64,000 nt of DNA from Fen-455 sp050012675 (GCA_050012675.1 JBEKGS010000002.1:62001-126000); one strand, 5' to 3'; shown: positions 1 through 9,362, numbered from the stretch's first letter. Numbers and translations: made by a program. The notes: generated by a model from the letters alone, not told the origin.

Positions 1-1542
1 GACTTGAGTTGGATAGGTGCCTTCTTTGTGGCGGCAGGCGTTCCAGCGCTGGTCCTATTCTCGATGGGAGGCATCTCAGCCCTCACCGGCCCAGTTGCCG
101 TTCTCGTATGGACGATCTCGGTGCTCATTGGCTTTGTGGATGCCTTTGTCTACGCCGAAATTGCCGGGCTGCACCCCAAGAAGTCGGGCGGTGTGGCTGT
201 GCATGGAGCGACGGCATGGATCAGGTACACGAAAATAGCGGCGCCGATCTCTTTATGGTGCAACTGGCTGGCCTGGACGCCGGTGTTAGCCATTGGCGGC
301 GGCCTCGGAGCCGGTTACCTGCTCTCGATCTTCTATGGGCCCACGGCCCGCATCAATAGATGGCAAATAACATTGGTCAAACTAGGGTTTCTGAAGACTG
401 GCCTAACGCTGCGAATCAATGCCACATTTATCATAGGTGCCGCCATCGTCTTGGTAGTGTGGAACGTTCAGCAGCGTGGGATCTTGGGGACCGCGCGGAT
501 TCAAACCATCCTGACCGTGGCAACGCTGGCGCCACTGTTGATTGTGACGGTGATCCCGCTCATCACCGGCGATGTGATGACGAAGAACTTCTCGCCCTTC
601 GTGCCTATTAATGGTCACTGGGACGTTCAAGGCTGGACCCTCTTCCTGGGAGCACTCTTCATTGCGGGCTGGTCAGCCTATGCGTTCGAGACGACCGTCT
701 GCTACATGAGTGAGTTCAAGAATCCAGGCCGAGACATGGTACGGGCAATCCTGTGGTCGGGTGGATTCTGCATATTGGCCTATTTCCTGGTGCCCTTTGT
801 CTTTCAGGGCGTGCTGGGTACGAAGACGATGCTTGAACCCGGCATTAACTCCGGGGCCGGAGTCGGCGACGCCCTCGCAGGCATGCTCCACGGCGGCGCC
901 TTCGTGACCAAGCTTTTCGTGGTCTTGCTGTTTTTCACAATCATTCTCGCGATCATGACGGCCATGTCAGGTTCGTCTCGCACTCTTTTTCAGGGTGGCC
1001 AGGACGGCTGGCTGCCCAAATACCTTTCGCACCTGAACAAACACAAAGTGCCGACTTACGCGATGTGGACCAACCTTATCGTCAACCTGGTCCTGCTGCT
1101 GATGTCGAATTACATTTTTGTGCTCGCGGTGTCCAATTGTAACTACATGATCTTCAACTTCCTCAACCTGAACGCTGGCTGGATCCACCGTGTGGACAAC
1201 GCCGAGGTTCCACGGCCGTATAAGGCCCCGAAGCCGCTTTTCATTGCGGGGGTGTGCATGGCTTACGTGAACGTGTTCCTGCTGGGAGCCGGGGCCAACG
1301 TCTGGGGTAAGGGCACGCTTTACGCGGGTTGGGTGTCTGCACTTATTGCGGTGCCGGTGTTCCTGTACCGGCACCACTTCACAGACAAGGGGCAGTTCCC
1401 GCGAGACATGTTCTCCGACTTGATCCCGGAAGGCAAGACGGAGTTGGGGCCAACCAAGGCTGGTGTGCTCCCCTATGTGGCTCTCGCAGGCGGCTTGGTC
1501 TCGATGTTGCTCGGATACTTCATCTTTTGGGTCTGGAAATGA
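1..1542 (+). CDS. APC-family amino acid permease (5' end outside window)
   Basis: Integral membrane protein of the amino acid-polyamine-organocation superfamily, expected to import an amino acid or amine by proton symport; substrate not predictable. The visible part starts inside the first membrane helix, with the family's PxxxLFSMGGISALTGP segment about 20 residues in. It continues through about eleven further hydrophobic segments, including the ETTVCYMSEFKNPGRD loop and the GSSRTLFQGGQDGWLP segment typical of APC transporters. The reading frame is open to base 1 and the usual N-terminal cytoplasmic tail is missing, so the true start is upstream. The TTG at 4 is unlikely to be the start. The stop is at 1540-1542. 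No partner gene is seen downstream. Confidence 0.88.
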   Translation, partial: DLSWIGAFFVAAGVPALVLFSMGGISALTGPVAVLVWTISVLIGFVDAFVYAEIAGLHPKKSGGVAVHGATAWIRYTKIAAPISLWCNWLAWTPVLAIGGGLGAGYLLSIFYGPTARINRWQITLVKLGFLKTGLTLRINATFIIGAAIVLVVWNVQQRGILGTARIQTILTVATLAPLLIVTVIPLITGDVMTKNFSPFVPINGHWDVQGWTLFLGALFIAGWSAYAFETTVCYMSEFKNPGRDMVRAILWSGGFCILAYFLVPFVFQGVLGTKTMLEPGINSGAGVGDALAGMLHGGAFVTKLFVVLLFFTIILAIMTAMSGSSRTLFQGGQDGWLPKYLSHLNKHKVPTYAMWTNLIVNLVLLLMSNYIFVLAVSNCNYMIFNFLNLNAGWIHRVDNAEVPRPYKAPKPLFIAGVCMAYVNVFLLGAGANVWGKGTLYAGWVSALIAVPVFLYRHHFTDKGQFPRDMFSDLIPEGKTELGPTKAGVLPYVALAGGLVSMLLGYFIFWVWK

Positions 1543-1664
1543 AACCCTCAGGGGTGTGAGCCTTGCAGGGCATGGCTGGGTTTGCGTCGCAACTTGGTTT
1601 GATATCTGGATAGGGTCCGGGCAGTGCTGAGGCCTGTGCCTTCCGCTCGTCCTGGTCCAGCGCT

Positions 1665-1856
1665 GTGAGATTGCGAGAGCGCCTCATGATTTCAACTCGT
1701 GCGGGGTCCAGCATTCTGTCTCGCTACTGGAGCCCCGAACAGGGCCGCGGGTTTCTCAACTTGGTGGAGGGCGACCGGACTGAGCGCGTTTGGGCACTCG
1801 TGATGTGCTCGGGTCTGCGGATCGGCGAGCTCGGGACGGAGCGGGCAACGCAGTGA
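1665..1856 (+). pseudogene. Tyrosine recombinase (phage integrase) remnant
   Basis: A 63-codon open stretch encodes SPEQGRGFLNLVEGDR, then WALVMCSGLRIGEL. This matches the start of a tyrosine-recombinase catalytic domain: a W/S-P-E-x-x-x-F-L helix, then the Arg-I box with the catalytic arginine in GLRIGEL. The frame stops right after this box. The HxxR and tyrosine boxes are not found downstream, and no N-terminal core-binding domain is visible. It looks like a relic of an integrated element. It lies just before two secreted-protein genes flanked by a 17-bp direct repeat. Identification rests on one short motif. Confidence 0.5.
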
Positions 1857-2024
1857 TCATTGCGGAGCTTGCCGAGCGGTGTTTCAAGCCAATGGTCGTC
1901 GCCGATGCGCACGACCGCGGCGGCCTCGCGCTCGGCCAGCCCGCATGCCGGTGCGCGGCCGTGGTGAGCCGCTGGCGCCGGGGAGCGCCGGCTCGAGCGC
2001 TCGGTACTGTAGGGTGCAGCGACA

Positions 2025-2041
2025 CGAAATGTTCGGCGTGC
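2025..2041 (+). repeat. 17-bp direct repeat, copy 1
   Basis: CGAAATGTTCGGCGTGC occurs here and identically at 5930-5946 on the same strand. Copy 1 ends 36 bp before the start of a secreted-protein gene and lies about 170 bp after the recombinase remnant. The pair brackets about 3.9 kb with two exported-protein genes. It may be a relic of an attachment or target duplication, or chance. Confidence 0.4.
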
Positions 2042-2077
2042 CTCAGCTGCCGTCCCCGCCCTTTTGAGAGGACAAGA

Positions 2078-3691
2078 ATGATCCGTTCCCGAGTTCTGTT
2101 GACGGCTGCACTGACCCTCGGCACCGTGTTCGTGCCCACTGTTGCCGCCATGGGCTCTCCCAACTTGGCCTCACCTGCGTGCACGGACAGTTGGAGGGCT
2201 CCGGTCAGCGGGCTGTGGTCGGTTGCCGGCAACTGGACCGCCGGGATTCCCGGTGAAGCGGGGCCTGTCGCCGCCTGCATCACCGTCCCGGGCACCTACA
2301 CCGTGACGCTGGCGCCGTGGTCCATCGGCACCGCCGACCCCAACCACCAGTTTGCCGCCATCTCGTCACTCACCCTCGGCGCTGGTAGCGGGTCGGGGAA
2401 CCAGACCCTTGTCGTCCTCGGGCAGAGCAGTCCCAACAACAGCAACGAACAGGTCAACACGACGGGCCTGAGCACGACGGGGCCGAGCCTGATCACCGCC
2501 CATGGCCGGTTGGTCCTGAGCTCGACAGACGGCGGGGAGAAGGCCAAGGGAGTTCCTTATGGGGGGGACGCAGTGGTAAGTGGCGGCCCGTTCACCAACT
2601 ATGGCGCCGTAACGACGATGGTCCAGGACGCCAATAACAAAGCGGCCAACTACACGCAGTTCTACAGCGCCTTGACCAATGAGCCCAAAGCTTCGGTGAC
2701 CGACCAGTCGGGCCTGCTGGAGGTCAACTCGGTCACCAACGACGGCACATGGTCGGTGGCGTCCGCGGCTTCGATGGACCTTGCCTTCCAACCACCCGGC
2801 AGCGGCTATGCCGACGGAACGTTCACCAACTCTGGCTTGGTCATGAACCGCGGTGCGATCTCATCTCAGCAAGGCACCTGGTCACAACTTGGCGGACGGG
2901 TGACGGGCAACGCCGTTGTGCTGCAAACCGCCAGCAAACTGGTGGACCGCGCTGGGGAGGCCAGTTTCGTCGTGAACTCGGACAGCACAGAGCTTTTCGG
3001 GACGGTCCCCCGTGGCCAGACGATCACCGTGGTTGGGGGAACCTTCAACTACCAGGGTGACAACTACCCAAGCACGACCCTCGGGCTGGGCGGCACCACT
3101 GTCGTCAACGACGGGACAATCGTGCTCGACGCCCAAGGACCGAAGACCGGGGGAGGCGCTGCCGTCATAAACGATGGCACTTTGCGCAACAACGGCACCG
3201 TCCTCGCCGAGGTGCATGGCTCGGCATGGACAGTCAACTGGCAGATCGGGCTGACAAACAACCGGTCCGGCGTGGTTGCCGTGACCGGCGGGGAGATGAA
3301 CGAATCGGGGGGTGGCTCGGACTTGAACGCCGGTACGGTGACGGTCGCCCCCGGGGCCACTTGGTTGCTCCAGGAAGGATCGGCGTTCACGAACCAGTCC
3401 GGGGGCGCCATCGTGACCCAGATCGCCAGTCCCAGCCGTTTCGGGCAGTTCCAGATGATCAACCCGTGCTGCAACGGCGCCGGGGCGGTCAACGCCGGCG
3501 GGGCCCTCGTGCCTGTCCTGGTGGGCGGCTATAGGCCGCCGTCCAACATGGAGTTCCCGGTCTTCCAATTGCTAGGCGGCAAGTTCGCCGGCGTGTTCAG
3601 CCATGTGCGAGGCGGGTTTTCCGCGGACTACAAGCACGAAGCGACCACCCCGGCGTTCGTCGGCATCATCTACGGCAAGACCACGACGTAG
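2078..3691 (+). CDS. Large secreted protein, probable beta-solenoid/adhesin-like
   Basis: 537-residue exported protein of unknown function. The start is the ATG at 2078, preceded by GAGAGG; the frame is open further upstream but that part reads as non-coding. Residues 1-27 form a signal peptide (MIRSR, hydrophobic stretch, A-M-G). A motif near residues 40-60 (LWSVAGNWTAGIPGEAG) resembles the NW-G-VP repeats of autotransporter-associated or pectin-lyase-like exported proteins. The rest is rich in Gly, Asn, Thr, Ser and Val, with recurring 'xVxNDGTxxxxxxG' and 'FTNxGxV' patterns, suggesting a right-handed beta-helix. No catalytic motif or cell-wall sorting signal was recognised. It may be a cell-surface or matrix protein. 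Confidence 0.7.
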   Translation: MIRSRVLLTAALTLGTVFVPTVAAMGSPNLASPACTDSWRAPVSGLWSVAGNWTAGIPGEAGPVAACITVPGTYTVTLAPWSIGTADPNHQFAAISSLTLGAGSGSGNQTLVVLGQSSPNNSNEQVNTTGLSTTGPSLITAHGRLVLSSTDGGEKAKGVPYGGDAVVSGGPFTNYGAVTTMVQDANNKAANYTQFYSALTNEPKASVTDQSGLLEVNSVTNDGTWSVASAASMDLAFQPPGSGYADGTFTNSGLVMNRGAISSQQGTWSQLGGRVTGNAVVLQTASKLVDRAGEASFVVNSDSTELFGTVPRGQTITVVGGTFNYQGDNYPSTTLGLGGTTVVNDGTIVLDAQGPKTGGGAAVINDGTLRNNGTVLAEVHGSAWTVNWQIGLTNNRSGVVAVTGGEMNESGGGSDLNAGTVTVAPGATWLLQEGSAFTNQSGGAIVTQIASPSRFGQFQMINPCCNGAGAVNAGGALVPVLVGGYRPPSNMEFPVFQLLGGKFAGVFSHVRGGFSADYKHEATTPAFVGIIYGKTTT

Positions 3692-3942
3692 TTACGCTTC
3701 CCGGCTGCTCGGGGATGAAGCTTTCCTACTGCGCCAGAGCCTGGGGCCGGTTAACGGGTCCCCCGCTCGATTGAGGCTCAGCCTTGCCGCTTGCTGGAAC
3801 CGGTCGGTGCTGACAAAGCCGCGCAGTCAAAAGAGGAGGAGCGGCCACTTGTGGGCTCAGGCTCTTCATGATCGGAGGCTGAGCGCGATCCATGAAGTCG
3901 GCGAAGCTCCTGGACGGTCGTGCGCATCCGTCCCTAGGGCTG

Positions 3943-5658
3943 CTAACCGGCGGTCACACCCAACCCGGTCACGATTTCATCGAGTACGTCCGGGGGTACG
4001 AGGTACTCAGCGGTCAGCCTGGAGAGGAGGCGTCTACCGAGTACCGGCGCGTCGGCCAGGTTCACGGCCTGCCAGGTTGTGCCTTGTTGCTCCATCAGCA
4101 CGACCACTTTCAAGTGGCTGGTCTCAGTGCCTGCACCTATCGCCCAACCGTCGACGCAGGCCACCCGATCGAAGGTGATGTCGGCCACAGTCACTGTCTG
4201 GTGCGCCGCTGCAGCGCTGCAAGGCGCCGGGAGGCCCGGGGGATCGGTGGGCACGAACTCTCGGCGGGCCTGCGAGTACCGGTACCAAATGGAACTTTCT
4301 GGCCCAGATGCGCAACCGCAGGCGTCGAGTTCTCCTTCGACAAGGCTCCCCTGAACGTTGCCCCCGCTCACCGCCACAGTTGGCTTGCCCACCCAGTCGA
4401 AGGGGACGCCCCGCCAACGGCCGCCTATATCGGATATGACTGCGAACCAATGAGTGTCGGCGCCGATGCCGTTGAGGGCGAAGTCTGGCGCCGACAACCC
4501 CGTCAGCGCCTCTGGGACGAGACCGCCGCCTTCCGGGGCATCTTCAAGCTGGCCGAAGTAGCCGATGTTGACGGTTCCCGTGCGGGACCAGGAGGTGCCG
4601 TTCCAAGCGAACACCTCCACGCTCACGCCCACCCCGAGCGACGTGGCCACAGCGAGCCAGTCCCGGTTGTTCTGCCTTAACACCCCACTGTCGACAACGA
4701 CGGAAAGATCGTCGTAGCCGGCGACAGTTGCACCCTGGAAGCGGGAGAGCACCGAGGCGGCCGCAACGTCGGGCGCTACTGTGGCGCCCACGGCCTTTCC
4801 GAGCCCTTGCAGCAAGCCGAGGGGAATGCCGTACCACATAGGGGCATCGTCCAGGTTGAGGTCCGGTCCTACGTACTGGGCAATGTCCTGCCAACCGGAC
4901 GAACCCTGCCAGTTCGCCAGATCGAGGTAAGGGCTCATCTGGTACGTCCCCGTGGACAACGCCCAGCCGTCCAGGCAGTCGTAGCCACTGGGCGCCTCGC
5001 TGCCCTGGCCGTCGGGCAGGGGAACCGAGGGCAGCTCGTTGGAGTCACACGGTGGGGTTCTTCCCGGCGGGTTGGTGATCGAGAAAGCGCCATCGCTGAA
5101 GCGGTACCAGTCGACGGCCGTGGGTGTGTTCGAGTCCACGCCGCCGCCCACTTCCACTCGCAACAGGTGGCCATCCACCTTGACAGCCGCGGGGACTCCA
5201 GTGAGCCGCCCGTAACCAAAGTCCACTGGGACCAGGTGCCAGGGGCCGCGGCTGGCTGAGATGACCGAAAACCAAGGCTCGGACCCGAGGTCTTCAGTCA
5301 CCAGGACGAAATCTGGAGTGGTGACCCCGGTCAGGCCGGCGGCGTACAGAGCGTCACCCCTAGCGCCGAGGTCGCCCGACTGAGGCAGGGTCCCGGCCGA
5401 GTTGAGCCGGACCTGTCCTTGTCGGTGCCACGCGGTTCCCGACTCCCGGGACACCGTCACCGTCACCGTGCCGTAGCCGCTCGGTTGGGCCGCGACAGCC
5501 CGCCAGACGGCCCCACCCCAACGGACAGAGCCGCTCGACAGCAGAGCTGGTCTCGCCCTAGGAGAAGCGGTGGCGGCGCCGTCGTCGACAGGGGCTACCA
5601 GCAGGGCGAACGTGACCATCAAGGCAACGAGCGGGCCTACGAGACGGCGTGTGTCCAT
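3943..5658 (-). CDS. Secreted protein with internal duplication, unknown function
   Basis: 571-residue exported protein. The ATG at 5658 is preceded by a strong GGGAGGA ribosome site; the frame runs further upstream but that part looks non-coding. A signal peptide covers about residues 1-31 (MDTRR, hydrophobic core, ATA). Two homologous halves can be aligned by eye. Each has a 'G-T-x-W-x-R-x-G-x-V' strand, a 'LTG-x-x-x-PDF' segment, a 'WF(S/A)VIS' strand, and then C-(L/V)-DGWA-(L/I)-x-x-GT. Paired cysteines precede each DGWA motif, which suggests disulfides outside the cell. No known enzyme family was recognised. It converges with the upstream secreted protein, with about 250 bp between them that show no gene. 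Confidence 0.7.
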   Translation of the reverse strand: MDTRRLVGPLVALMVTFALLVAPVDDGAATASPRARPALLSSGSVRWGGAVWRAVAAQPSGYGTVTVTVSRESGTAWHRQGQVRLNSAGTLPQSGDLGARGDALYAAGLTGVTTPDFVLVTEDLGSEPWFSVISASRGPWHLVPVDFGYGRLTGVPAAVKVDGHLLRVEVGGGVDSNTPTAVDWYRFSDGAFSITNPPGRTPPCDSNELPSVPLPDGQGSEAPSGYDCLDGWALSTGTYQMSPYLDLANWQGSSGWQDIAQYVGPDLNLDDAPMWYGIPLGLLQGLGKAVGATVAPDVAAASVLSRFQGATVAGYDDLSVVVDSGVLRQNNRDWLAVATSLGVGVSVEVFAWNGTSWSRTGTVNIGYFGQLEDAPEGGGLVPEALTGLSAPDFALNGIGADTHWFAVISDIGGRWRGVPFDWVGKPTVAVSGGNVQGSLVEGELDACGCASGPESSIWYRYSQARREFVPTDPPGLPAPCSAAAAHQTVTVADITFDRVACVDGWAIGAGTETSHLKVVVLMEQQGTTWQAVNLADAPVLGRRLLSRLTAEYLVPPDVLDEIVTGLGVTAG

Positions 5659-6308
5659 GTTCCTCCCAACGCCTCTCGCATCGCCATCGTTCCGACTGAC
5701 CGCGAAGAAGTAGCAGTGCTGTGGTTGGGAGCCCCCCGTCGGTCGGGCGGGGCCACCAGCCCGAGGAACGTCGTGATGCCGTGACAAACGGCTGCGCACA
5801 TGACCAGATGAACATCGCCCGGGCCGCCATCGGGCCAGAGCGGATGCCGACGATGGCGAGCTGACCAAGAACTGGGAGCCGAAGCGCGGAATGGCGGCTC
5901 GCGCGTTTTGGCTGATCCATCAAGAGTGTCGAAATGTTCGGCGTGCGAGGTAGCGTCGCCGTTCGCGCGAGAAGTCTCCAGCACCACGCCCCCACCAGGG
6001 AGCAGGCACGCTACAAGGGACATCGTCGGGCCGACGGCTCCTGGCCGAGAGTCATCCACCGCCCGGATGTCCCTGATCTCTAGTCGCGCCGCTCAGTTCT
6101 GGGTCGCCTTCGAGAGCCTCACAAGCTGTCGCAGGAACCCCTGGCTGAACCGCCCCGAATGTCCGGTTGGCTGAGTCGCAGCGCTTGTATCTTGAGTGCT
6201 CGTCGCGGCATATTTGCGCGGTCGCGGGTCAAGGCTCCAGCAGCGATGATTTCTCTTGCCAGCCGGCGTCTCACCTGCAGGACGCTCACGAAGAATCGAG
6301 GTTGCAAC
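5659..6308. other. 650-bp intergenic region with copy 2 of the 17-bp repeat
   Basis: No convincing gene was found on either strand. Short open frames here lack ribosome sites and recognisable motifs. The stretch holds the leader of the 571-residue secreted protein on the left, the 17-bp repeat at 5930-5946, and the leader of the VOC-fold gene on the right. It may contain eroded coding sequence, but none could be named. Confidence 0.5.
5930..5946 (+). repeat. 17-bp direct repeat, copy 2
   Basis: Identical in sequence and orientation to 2025-2041. It lies about 270 bp upstream of the start of the minus-strand secreted-protein gene. Confidence 0.4.
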
Positions 6309-6800
6309 ATGCCCAAGATCACTCCTTTCCTGTGGTTCGACGACCAGGCCGAAGCGGCGGTCGAGTTCTACCTTTCGGTGTTCCCGGACTCCCGGATCAC
6401 GCAGGTGACTCGCTACAGCGAGGCCGGACCGGGACCGACGGGTGCTGTGATGACGATGCAATTCGAGCTTGACGGCCACGAGTTTGTGGCGCTCAACGGT
6501 GGACCAGTTCACTACGGTTTCGACGAATCCATCTCCTTCGTGATCGACTGCGCTACCGAGGAGGAGGTCGACCACTACTGGGAGGCGCTCACCGATGGCG
6601 GCGAGGAGATCGCATGCGGCTGGTTGAAGGACCGCTATGGCGTGCGTTGGCAGGTCGTACCGTCCGAACTGTCGTCAGTGCTCGGTGACCCTGATCGGGA
6701 AAGGGCAGATCGGGCCATGCAGGCGATGATGACGATGAAGAAGCTCGACGTCCGCGCTATGAGGCGAGCCGCAGACGGGGTGGTGGGGGAGTCGCGTTAG
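6309..6800 (+). CDS. PhnB-like VOC-superfamily protein
   Basis: 163-residue soluble protein of the vicinal-oxygen-chelate fold, close to the family often labelled '3-demethylubiquinone-9 3-methyltransferase' or PhnB; the true activity of these proteins is mostly unknown. Visible hallmarks are the N-terminal PFLWFDDQAEAAVEFY, then FPDSRI, MTMQFELDGHEF-ALNGGP, SFVIDC, and C-terminal RYGVRWQVVP. The ATG at 6309 follows a GAGG purine run; the frame is open upstream without motifs. About 8 bases after its stop begins the decayed sensor-kinase sequence. Confidence 0.85.
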   Translation: MPKITPFLWFDDQAEAAVEFYLSVFPDSRITQVTRYSEAGPGPTGAVMTMQFELDGHEFVALNGGPVHYGFDESISFVIDCATEEEVDHYWEALTDGGEEIACGWLKDRYGVRWQVVPSELSSVLGDPDRERADRAMQAMMTMKKLDVRAMRRAADGVVGESR

Positions 6801-6808
6801 TCAAGGCA

Positions 6809-7166
6809 AGGTGGACAACTGTCGACTCTGGCATCGCTCTGGGCATCGCGGCCCCATTTGCCATCCTGGCCCCCTGGCTCGTTGCCGGCAGGATGCTCGG
6901 ACTCGTCCACACCATCACCTGCACGAGCACCCGGCCCTCGACGGCCCGAAGGACGAGCTCAAGGAACTCGGGGAGACCCTTGAGGACCCGTTTGGGCGGC
7001 TAATCGACACTTCGTCGCCAACGCCTCCCAGGAGCTACGCGTCCATCATCGTCGGGCACAATCTGCTGCAGATCGCGCTCGACGACCCCGCGATACCAGC
7101 GCCCAAGCATGGCGTGGCACCGCCAAGGAGCTGCTCGCCCGCAACGACGAGCAAGAACACCTCTGA
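6809..7166 (+). pseudogene. Decayed two-component sensor histidine kinase (TM2-HAMP-dimerisation part)
   Basis: Three different frames, read in order, give the middle of a classical sensor kinase. Frame of 6809 encodes a hydrophobic helix and HAMP start (GIALGIAAPFAILAPWLVAG, then RMLGLVHTIT). Frame of 6937 encodes HAMP helix 2 (LDGPKDELKELGETLEDPF, then GRL). Frame of 7005 encodes RHFVANASQELR, equivalent to the phospho-acceptor box FVANASHELRTPL with His replaced by Gln. That last frame ends at TGA 7164-7166 after ELLARNDEQEHL. At least two frameshifts, loss of the phospho-acceptor and no ATPase domain downstream show a dead gene. Confidence 0.7.
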
Positions 7167-7353
7167 CCACCAGGGCACTTCCGTCTCGTTCTGTCTGTGG
7201 CTGGACTGCGCAGGATGGATGTTCGGGCCGCGCCCGGCACTCCGGCTGCTTCCGATCGGCAAGTCCCCGAGACGCAGTCATCTCCGAGTGCGGGCCGCAC
7301 CAATTGTGCGCCTTGGCCTGCGACCGGTTAGCAAGGTCAGAACTAGGTCGTTC

Positions 7354-8220
7354 TCACCCGGGTTGGCGACGGCTCACCGTTGCGAGGCTTGAAAAGCCCC
7401 GTGAGCGGCCACGCTTTGCCTGGCGCGGAGCCCAGCTCCAGCGCCGCGCAGCCACGAGAACAGCTACTACGCCCCAGATAGCCATGACGAGAAGATCGTG
7501 CCACGGCCAGCTCGAGACGCCTTTCTCGGCGATCGACGCGTCGTAGACAGCGACGATCATGTGCCGCACGGGCAAGTACGACGAGAACTTCGCCAGCCCC
7601 GAGTTCGCCGCCAAGGGGAACCACAGTCCCGACAAGAAGAGCAAGACGAAAAACACGATGCTCGTGACAGGCGCCCCCGCTTCCTGGTTCGGGATCAAAG
7701 TGCTCACTCCGAGACCGAGAGCAGTGAAGGAGGCGGCGCCTACGACGAGCACGACGACGAGAGCGGGTAGGTTGTGCGGGAAGGCGACGCTGTATCCGAA
7801 CCGCCCGATCAACAGCACGAGAATCACTTGAACCGCAGAGATGATCACCGCATTGACCGAGACCGCTGCCATCATGGCCCAGGTGGGAAGCGGTGAAAGG
7901 CGCACGCGTTTCAACAGCCCCATCTCTCGCCTCACAACGAGGTTGATGGTCAACATGTTGAAGCAAGCAGCCATTACTCCGTAAGCGAGGAACCCCGGGA
8001 CGTAGTACCCGATCAGGAGTTCGCCACCAATGGCGCTGCTGCGCTGGTGGCCGGCGGTCGAGCCGACCAGGACGAGGAAGACGACGGAGAACCCGACAGT
8101 GAAGACGGCGCCGATCGGGTTGAGCCAGAAGTTGAGCTGCTCGTAGTAGACCTGGCGGCCTGCGAGCCTCAAGTCACTGACCCCGCGAAAGCGGCGCGAG
8201 GGAGTCTGACGTCCCATCAC
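7354..8220 (-). CDS. ABC-2-type transporter permease
   Basis: 288-residue membrane subunit of an ABC-2 (drug/lipid exporter) system, with about six predicted helices. N-terminal cytoplasmic residues 1-30 are followed by QLNFWLNPIGAVFTVGFSVVF. A central RREMGLLKRVRLSPLP amphipathic segment is typical of ABC2 permeases, and LSGLWFPLA precedes the last helices. Its ATG overlaps the stop of the ATPase gene by 4 bases (ATGA at 8217-8220), so the two are translationally coupled and should form one exporter. Substrate unknown. Confidence 0.9.
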   Translation of the reverse strand: MMGRQTPSRRFRGVSDLRLAGRQVYYEQLNFWLNPIGAVFTVGFSVVFLVLVGSTAGHQRSSAIGGELLIGYYVPGFLAYGVMAACFNMLTINLVVRREMGLLKRVRLSPLPTWAMMAAVSVNAVIISAVQVILVLLIGRFGYSVAFPHNLPALVVVLVVGAASFTALGLGVSTLIPNQEAGAPVTSIVFFVLLFLSGLWFPLAANSGLAKFSSYLPVRHMIVAVYDASIAEKGVSSWPWHDLLVMAIWGVVAVLVAARRWSWAPRQAKRGRSRGFSSLATVSRRQPG

Positions 8221-9152
8221 AGGTGTCCAATCGCGGTCGAGGAGGCTTCACTGTCGGACCGGAAGCCTGTCAACTGCAAGTAGACGTCCTCCAGGGTGAG
8301 TCGCTCCACGGTCAAGCCCACCACCTCTACGTTCTCCCGAATGGCCCAGCTCGTGAGGGCGGCCAGCACCTCGATTTCCTCGTCCGTCTTGATCTCGTAG
8401 ACGTCGTTGTTCGAGACCGTCGCCGCCACGGGAAGCGCCGCCGACGCACCTGCAGGCAGCCGGAAACGAATGGTCGACTCGCCCACATCGCGGCCCCCGA
8501 GTGATTCGGGGGCGCCCTCGGCGACGATCCGCCCGGCGTTGATCACCGCGACACGATCCGCAAGTGCTTCCGCCTCGTCCATGTAGTGAGTCGTGAGGAG
8601 CACGGTCGTCCCCCCGCCCGTCAGCGCCCGGACCACTTCCCAAGCTCCGCGTCGCGCCGAGGGATCGAAGCCCGTTGTCGGCTCGTCGAGAAACAGCAGG
8701 TCCGGGTTCCCGACGATGCCAAGTCCGAGATCGAGACGGCGCTGCTGACCACCGGAGAGCGACTTCACCCGGTCGTCTGCCTTCTCTGCGAGCCCCACGA
8801 GCCCGAGCACCTCGTCGACCGATCGAGGATTTGGGTAGTAGCCGGCATTGCGCGTGAGTGCCTGGCGCACCGACAGGAACGGCTCGACGGCAAGCTCCTG
8901 GAGCACGACCCCCATGCGTTCTCGCAGCAGGCGGGACGTTGCCGGGTCCGCCGGGTCGTAACCGAGAACGGCAACCTGACCGTGGTCACGCTTGCGAAAG
9001 CCCTCGAGGATCTCGATGATCGTGGTCTTGCCTGCGCCGTTGGGTCCGAGCAGCGCGAAGACCTCGCCTTCGTTTACCTCGAAGGTGACGTCCTTTACTG
9101 CTTTCGTCCCCTCGTAGGACTTTGCGAGTTGTTCGACGGAGACAACCGGCAC
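8217..9152 (-). CDS. ABC exporter ATP-binding subunit
   Basis: 311-residue ATPase of the DrrA/CcmA-type exporter family. Motifs in order: Walker A GPNGAGKTT, Q-loop VVLQE, signature LSGGQQRR, Walker B LLFLDEPTTG, and H-loop TTHYMDEAE. About 90 C-terminal residues follow the nucleotide-binding domain, as in drug-resistance ATPases. The start is taken as GTG 9152 because it sits behind AAGGAGG; an in-frame start 66 bases upstream lacks this. It is first in an operon with the permease. The divergent or upstream region to 9362 holds no gene. Confidence 0.92.
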   Translation of the reverse strand: MPVVSVEQLAKSYEGTKAVKDVTFEVNEGEVFALLGPNGAGKTTIIEILEGFRKRDHGQVAVLGYDPADPATSRLLRERMGVVLQELAVEPFLSVRQALTRNAGYYPNPRSVDEVLGLVGLAEKADDRVKSLSGGQQRRLDLGLGIVGNPDLLFLDEPTTGFDPSARRGAWEVVRALTGGGTTVLLTTHYMDEAEALADRVAVINAGRIVAEGAPESLGGRDVGESTIRFRLPAGASAALPVAATVSNNDVYEIKTDEEIEVLAALTSWAIRENVEVVGLTVERLTLEDVYLQLTGFRSDSEASSTAIGHL

Positions 9153-9362
9153 GCGACCTCCTTCAATCTCTCTGCTCGTGTTCACGCTAGGGCGTAAGAA
9201 ACAGAGGACTGTCAACACTCACGACCGTGACACACGGCCACAAAGCCAAGGAACAGGATGAGGCCGCTGCGCATTCCGCGGACTTATGTCTGGAGCTGAC
9301 GGGCTGCCACGACCGGGCTTAGGTCCGGGCTGCCGCAACGTCGCAGTAACCGCCGGGAATCC

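Noticed and set aside
1756..2295. Long minus-strand open frame opposite the first secreted-protein gene
   Set aside because: No motif or ribosome site; it is the GC-rich antisense shadow of the plus-strand gene.
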